DNA from: HGM12669 sp048527645
GTDB lineage: Bacteria > Bacillota > Clostridia > Oscillospirales > CAG-272
Direction of reading: 5' to 3'
Assembly: GCA_048527645.1 (NCBI GenBank)
Contig: DBGFNI010000072.1
Span: forward strand, 1 to 10,925
Length of the DNA: 10,925 nt
Made by a program: the position numbers and the translations under genes. Below, in pieces: positions 7,891-10,925 of the stretch. The notes under the pieces are model-generated. The model saw nothing but the letters and a program-made list of their open reading frames with translations. It was not told the origin of the DNA and made no database searches. The stretch's first letter is position 1. Every line of letters starts with the position of its first letter.

Positions 7891-8248
7891 AGGTTTCTTC
7901 CCCGCCTTCTCTGTGTTTTTCACCCTCCCAATCGTCCCGCCCACACACAGCGGAGTGTGAAAAAGAAATGCAGCGCACCTCCCCCGTGACGGCAAGCACA
8001 TTCCACGCTGCCTCCCGCAATGACAGCGCACTGCCCTGTATGTGCAGATATTTCCCGTCGCTTAGCAAAAGCGAAATCACATCCGCATTATAGCACAGCA
8101 GTCTGCGGTAGCCCTCAACGATCAGTTCCCGATCGCCGTTAAGCTCCAGGCAGGGCGTCTTCGCGCTGACCTTTTCCGGGATGCCGAACACCCGATGATA
8201 CAGTTTATCCCGGCTTTCCCCGGCTTTCTCTGCTTTTTCTCTGCCCAT
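7883..8248 (-). CDS. yqfC: Sporulation protein YqfC (YabP/YqfC family)
   Basis: Small sporulation protein of the YabP/YqfC family, in Bacillus expressed in the mother cell under SigE and encoded immediately before yqfD. Its molecular function is unknown. The core VSAKTPCLELNGDRELIVEGYRRLL followed by VISLLLSDGKYLHIQG and LSLREAAWNVLAVTGEVRCISF has the family's beta-rich pattern, though it is divergent from the Bacillus protein. There is no signal peptide or membrane segment. I chose the ATG at 8248 (121 residues) because a GGGAG lies 8 bases upstream of it. In-frame ATGs at 8254 and 8263 are possible, the latter adding five residues but with AAGGA only two bases away. The 3' end overlaps the yqfD start by 8 bases. 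A hydrophilic tail, after the conserved part, is rich in Glu, Gly and Asp. Confidence 0.82.
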   Translation of the reverse strand: MGREKAEKAGESRDKLYHRVFGIPEKVSAKTPCLELNGDRELIVEGYRRLLCYNADVISLLLSDGKYLHIQGSALSLREAAWNVLAVTGEVRCISFSHSAVCGRDDWEGEKHREGGEETYV

Positions 8249-8250
8249 CT

Positions 8251-8279
8251 TCATATCTCCCATCGTCCTTGGATATAGT
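8251..8279 (+). promoter_or_regulatory. Candidate SigE-type promoter for the ylbJ-like gene
   Basis: The sequence TCATATC (8251-8257) resembles the SigE -35 consensus (G/T, A/C, then ATATT) with one mismatch. Exactly 14 bases later GATATAGT (8272-8279) resembles the -10 consensus CATACAnT with two mismatches. Transcription would start near 8286, leaving about 30 bases before the ATG at 8318. The family is SigE-controlled in Bacillus, which supports the reading. The -35 box overlaps the alternative yqfC start codons on the other strand. On the minus strand I see a TATACT-like hexamer for yqfC but no matching -35. This is pattern matching by eye only. Confidence 0.4.
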
Positions 8280-8317
8280 ATAGTACCAATTTATGAAACC
8301 GCGGGGTGTTCCATGAC

Positions 8318-9394
8318 ATGACAAATCCACGTTCTTCTTTTCTCGTTCTCACCGTGTGGGGCTGTTTCCTGTGCTTTCTGCTCCACAACGCCGCTTTGGC
8401 GGCAGCCGGCGTCACCGAAGGGCTATTTCTCTGCGCTGCACGCCTCATCCCGGCTCTTTTTCCCGTCTCAGTCTGTGCCGCGTTTGCACAAAGCACCGGC
8501 ATCTGCCATCTGATCGGCTCCCGCCTGTGCTGCCTGACGCGTGATCGGCTGCGCCTGGGTGCAGACGGCTGGGGTGCGTTTTGTATCGGGCTGGTGTCCG
8601 GCTTTCCCGTCGGCGCACAGACGGTTTTTTCGCTGTATAGGCAGGGGCGCATCGGCACAAAGCAGATGCAGCGGCTCGCCGGCTGCTGCAACAACGCCGG
8701 CCCCGCGTTTCTCATCGGCTATATCGGCGTTTCATTGTTCAAAAGTCCGCTGCTCGGCTTTTTGCTCTTTCTCTGTCAGACCCTCTCTGCAGTGATTCTG
8801 CTTCGTCTGAGCGCTGACGAGGGGGAAGAAAGCTCCGTTCCGGTTGATCTGCCGCCCGCCTGCTCGCAGTCCGCGGCTTTTTCCGCTGCGGTCAAAACAG
8901 CCGTCAGCGGAACGCTGACCGTCTGCGGCTTCGTTGTGTTTTTCTGCGTGGTGTGCAAAGCGCTCAACGCCGCACTGGAAACGCTGCATCTGCACGGCGA
9001 CGTGCTCCCGGCGCTGCTCTGCGCCCCGCTGGAGCTGAGCACAGGATGCGCCGCCTGCGTCAACCTGCCTTGCGGCGCGCTGATTGCCGCCGCGCTGTGC
9101 GGCTGGTCGGGACTGTGCGTGCACATGCAGACCGCGGCATTCGCGCCGCGCGCATTCTCCATGGGAAGGTATATCCGGCAAAAAGCGCTGCACGCCGTAT
9201 GCACCGCGGCAATCTTCTCCGTATTTTTTCTCTGTCTGCCGTATACCGTGCAAAAAATCCCGTTGCTCACCCTCCAGCAGTCCACAGCAGACTTTATGCA
9301 ATACACATTTTCCGTTCTGCTCCCTGCACTTTTGCTGTTGCTTCTGCTCTTTCTGCCGCGCCGGAAAAGCACAGCGAAAAAGGGCGCGCGATGA
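8318..9394 (+). CDS. ylbJ: YlbJ-like sporulation integral membrane protein (nucleoside-recognition/Gate domain)
   Basis: Polytopic membrane protein of the YlbJ family, which carries the nucleoside-transporter gate-type domain and is needed for normal spore (cortex) formation in Bacillus; its transported substrate is unknown. The product is 358 residues, shorter than Bacillus YlbJ (about 400). Family features are GLFLCAARLIPALFPV (35-50), the glycine-rich GLVSGFPVGA (91-100) and NNAGPAFLIG (125-134), which are repeated in spirit in the second half around LSTGCAACVNLPCG. Hydrophobic segments are spread throughout, the last being a leucine run near the C-terminus followed by a basic tail ending KKGAR. 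The ATG at 8318 is preferred: a GGGGTG at 8303-8308 lies 9 bases upstream. A GTG at 8306 would lie inside that site. It is divergent from yqfC, so sporulation genes flank the promoter region on both sides. Cysteine content is unusually high for a membrane protein. Confidence 0.78.
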   Translation: MTNPRSSFLVLTVWGCFLCFLLHNAALAAAGVTEGLFLCAARLIPALFPVSVCAAFAQSTGICHLIGSRLCCLTRDRLRLGADGWGAFCIGLVSGFPVGAQTVFSLYRQGRIGTKQMQRLAGCCNNAGPAFLIGYIGVSLFKSPLLGFLLFLCQTLSAVILLRLSADEGEESSVPVDLPPACSQSAAFSAAVKTAVSGTLTVCGFVVFFCVVCKALNAALETLHLHGDVLPALLCAPLELSTGCAACVNLPCGALIAAALCGWSGLCVHMQTAAFAPRAFSMGRYIRQKALHAVCTAAIFSVFFLCLPYTVQKIPLLTLQQSTADFMQYTFSVLLPALLLLLLLFLPRRKSTAKKGAR

Positions 9395-9581
9395 AAACGT
9401 AAAAAAAATGAAGAGATCGGAAAGCTATGATATCCGGTGCCGATTGAGCGGCGGGCGCCAAAGCGGGTATCCTCTCTGCCGCCGAAATACAATTTTTCCC
9501 CGCGTTTTTCCGCTCCTCGCACTTTTTTGAAAACACCCGTATTTTGCCGTGCCCGTTGCGCGCCTTTCTGCGTGCCGTGCG
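9395..9581. other. Convergent intergenic region without a clear terminator
   Basis: These 187 bases separate the 3' ends of the ylbJ-like gene and the symporter gene. I see no supported gene; open frames here run into the flanking genes in other frames. A 6-bp inverted repeat, CGGCGG at 9449-9454 and CCGCCG at 9479-9484, has a 24-base loop and a TTTTT at 9493-9497. That is poor for an intrinsic terminator in the plus direction and has no T-tract in the minus direction. An A8 run lies at 9402-9409, and the 8-mer TGCCGTGC occurs twice (9545-9552, 9573-9580). Confidence 0.5.
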
Positions 9582-10895
9582 TCAGTGAAAATATGACTTT
9601 GTCTCGGTTCTGACTCTACCGAACAGTTTGAGCACAACCAGCACATTCAGCGCAGTCATCGCCATAGTGCAAAAGTCATTCATCTCCCAAACAAAGCGTT
9701 CCTCCGCGTATACACCCGGTATCACCGCCAAGCAAAAGAAGAGACGGTACACCGTCAGCGCGCCCTTTGCCGGTGTGAACCATCGGATACACTCCGCACC
9801 GTAAAACGACCAGCAAACCAGCGTGGAAAAAGCAAACACAATCACCGCCGCACCGATAAACCGCTCCCCCCACACGCCGCACACCGAGCCGAACGCCTCT
9901 GCCACCTGTGAAAAGCTTCCCCACGCACCCGTTTGCTTCGGCGTGACCAACAGCACCAGCCCGGTCAGCGTGCACAGCAGCACGGTGTCTACAAAAATTT
10001 CCAGCATGCCCCACACGCCCGTCTTGACGGGATCCGCTCCCGGCGCCCCGGCATAGGAAATCGGCGCGGTGCCGCAGCCTCCCTCATGAGAGAAAACCCC
10101 CTTGGCACAGCCCTGCCGCAGCGCCGCGAAAAACAGCGTGCCGCCGACGCCCCCCGCCGACGCCCGAAAGGAAAAGGCGTCTGCAAAGATCTGCCGCAAC
10201 ACCTGCGGCAGCCGCTCCCGACAGCATAGCAATACCCAGATGCAGAGTGCCAAATATCCAACACACAGCACCGGGATTGCAAAGGATGTAAAGGCGGTCA
10301 GCTTTTCCCGATCGCAAAATATCAGAAAGAGCGCGGCGCTAAGCATCAGGGCAGCCGTTAGAAACGCGGGCAGGTCAAACAGCTGCGCCGCGCCGCTTGC
10401 AGCGGCGCGGATCTGAATGAGATTTCCCAGAAAAAACGAGGCAAACAAGCACAAAACGGCAAAAAAAATTGCTGCACTCTTCCCGACACGATTATTTCGA
10501 AAAGCATGCGGCATATAATACATAGGGCCGCCGTGCCGGCCGTCTTCTCTTTTTTCACGCAGCCGCACGCTTAAATAGATTTCCGCGTATTTGACCGGCA
10601 TCATGCAAAATGCGCTGATCCACATCCAAAACAGCGCCCCCGCGCCGCCATAGTGTATCGCGGCGCTGACGCCGACGATGTTTCCGACGCCGAGCGTCCC
10701 CGCCAGTGCCAGCGTCAGCGAGCGGAAGTTCTCCCCTCCCCCGCCCAAAGCGCGCAGGGTTTTGCGCGGATGCAGCAACGGGAAAAAGCGCAGCCTTCCC
10801 CACAGCACGGCGCCGACCGTACACAGGAGCAGCACAAACGCCGAGCCGAAGAATATCCGGTTCACCGCAGACAGCAAAGCCATATCATTCTCCAT
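9582..10895 (-). CDS. AGCS family sodium:alanine/glycine symporter
   Basis: Inner-membrane cation-coupled amino-acid importer of the alanine-or-glycine:cation symporter family, expected to use Na+ (possibly H+). At 437 residues it is at the short end of a family usually 450-540. Family signatures are GTLGVGNIVGVSAAI (66-80), FWMWISAF (89-96), GGPMYYM (122-128), the cytoplasm-facing GVFSHEGGCGTAPIS (266-280), and FAFSTLVCWSFYGAEC (354-369). About ten hydrophobic segments can be recognised. The signature usually reads GxFSNEAGLGSAPIAHA in AGCS proteins; here N, A and L are replaced by H, G and C, so substrate preference may differ. The ATG at 10895 has an AAGGA five bases upstream, which fixes the start. 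The gene converges on the ylbJ-like gene, and its promoter would lie at or beyond the right edge, where only 30 AT-rich bases remain. Confidence 0.88.
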   Translation of the reverse strand: MENDMALLSAVNRIFFGSAFVLLLCTVGAVLWGRLRFFPLLHPRKTLRALGGGGENFRSLTLALAGTLGVGNIVGVSAAIHYGGAGALFWMWISAFCMMPVKYAEIYLSVRLREKREDGRHGGPMYYMPHAFRNNRVGKSAAIFFAVLCLFASFFLGNLIQIRAAASGAAQLFDLPAFLTAALMLSAALFLIFCDREKLTAFTSFAIPVLCVGYLALCIWVLLCCRERLPQVLRQIFADAFSFRASAGGVGGTLFFAALRQGCAKGVFSHEGGCGTAPISYAGAPGADPVKTGVWGMLEIFVDTVLLCTLTGLVLLVTPKQTGAWGSFSQVAEAFGSVCGVWGERFIGAAVIVFAFSTLVCWSFYGAECIRWFTPAKGALTVYRLFFCLAVIPGVYAEERFVWEMNDFCTMAMTALNVLVVLKLFGRVRTETKSYFH

Positions 10896-10925
10896 TCCGA
10901 TCCTTTTTTCAAAAAAATATATGTG

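Noticed and set aside
8251..8715. Minus-strand open frame of 154 codons upstream of yqfC
   Set aside because: It lies opposite the ylbJ-like gene and reads as basic, proline-rich sequence without motif; no promoter or ribosome site.
9449..9497. Intrinsic terminator between the ylbJ-like gene and the symporter
   Set aside because: The stem is only 6 bp with a 24-base loop and the T-run is 8 bases away; too weak to call.
9545..9580. Repeated 8-mer TGCCGTGC
   Set aside because: Two copies of a G+C-rich octamer 28 bases apart are not enough to argue for a functional repeat.

Overview
The window looks like a chromosomal segment of an endospore-forming Clostridia-type Firmicute, plausibly of the Oscillospiraceae/Ruminococcaceae group. 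The evidence is gene order and gene content: yqfC-yqfD-phoH-ybeY-era-recO is the Bacillus/Clostridium arrangement, ribosome binding sites are AGGAGG-like, and the coding DNA is G+C-rich, especially at third positions. Nothing suggests a plasmid, phage or integrated element, and I see no tRNA, rRNA, CRISPR array or insertion sequence.

Layout, left to right. A minus-strand rhamnulokinase (rhaB) runs off the left edge, so its C-terminal third is missing. Next, still on the minus strand, comes a tightly packed block that reads right to left: yqfC (sporulation), yqfD (sporulation, interrupted), phoH, ybeY, era, recO, mutS2. Gene junctions are 4- to 11-base overlaps or gaps of about 20 bases, which implies one transcript with translational coupling. 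On the plus strand, diverging from yqfC across about 70 bases, is a ylbJ-like sporulation membrane protein with a plausible SigE promoter. Converging on it from the right is a minus-strand AGCS-family sodium:amino-acid symporter that starts about 30 bases from the right edge.

How the genes fit together. YbeY and Era both act on the 3' end of 16S rRNA and the small subunit; PhoH is a nucleotide-binding ATPase usually found with YbeY. RecO serves recombination repair. MutS2 is a MutS-like ATPase with a C-terminal Smr domain, linked in this phylum to suppression of recombination and rescue of collided ribosomes. YqfC, YqfD and YlbJ belong to the mother-cell sporulation programme. Compared with Bacillus subtilis, the genes usually lying between phoH and era (pgpH/yqfF, dgkA, cdd) are absent here.

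The main anomaly is one in-frame TGA at 7036-7038 in yqfD. The same frame stays open for 120 further codons and still looks like the YqfD C-terminus, so this is a recent nonsense mutation, a sequence error, or (less likely) readthrough. The TGA sits in a roughly 100-base island of about 27% G+C that could also hold a promoter for phoH and the genes after it. I found no convincing new biological system; the rest is well-conserved housekeeping and sporulation sequence.
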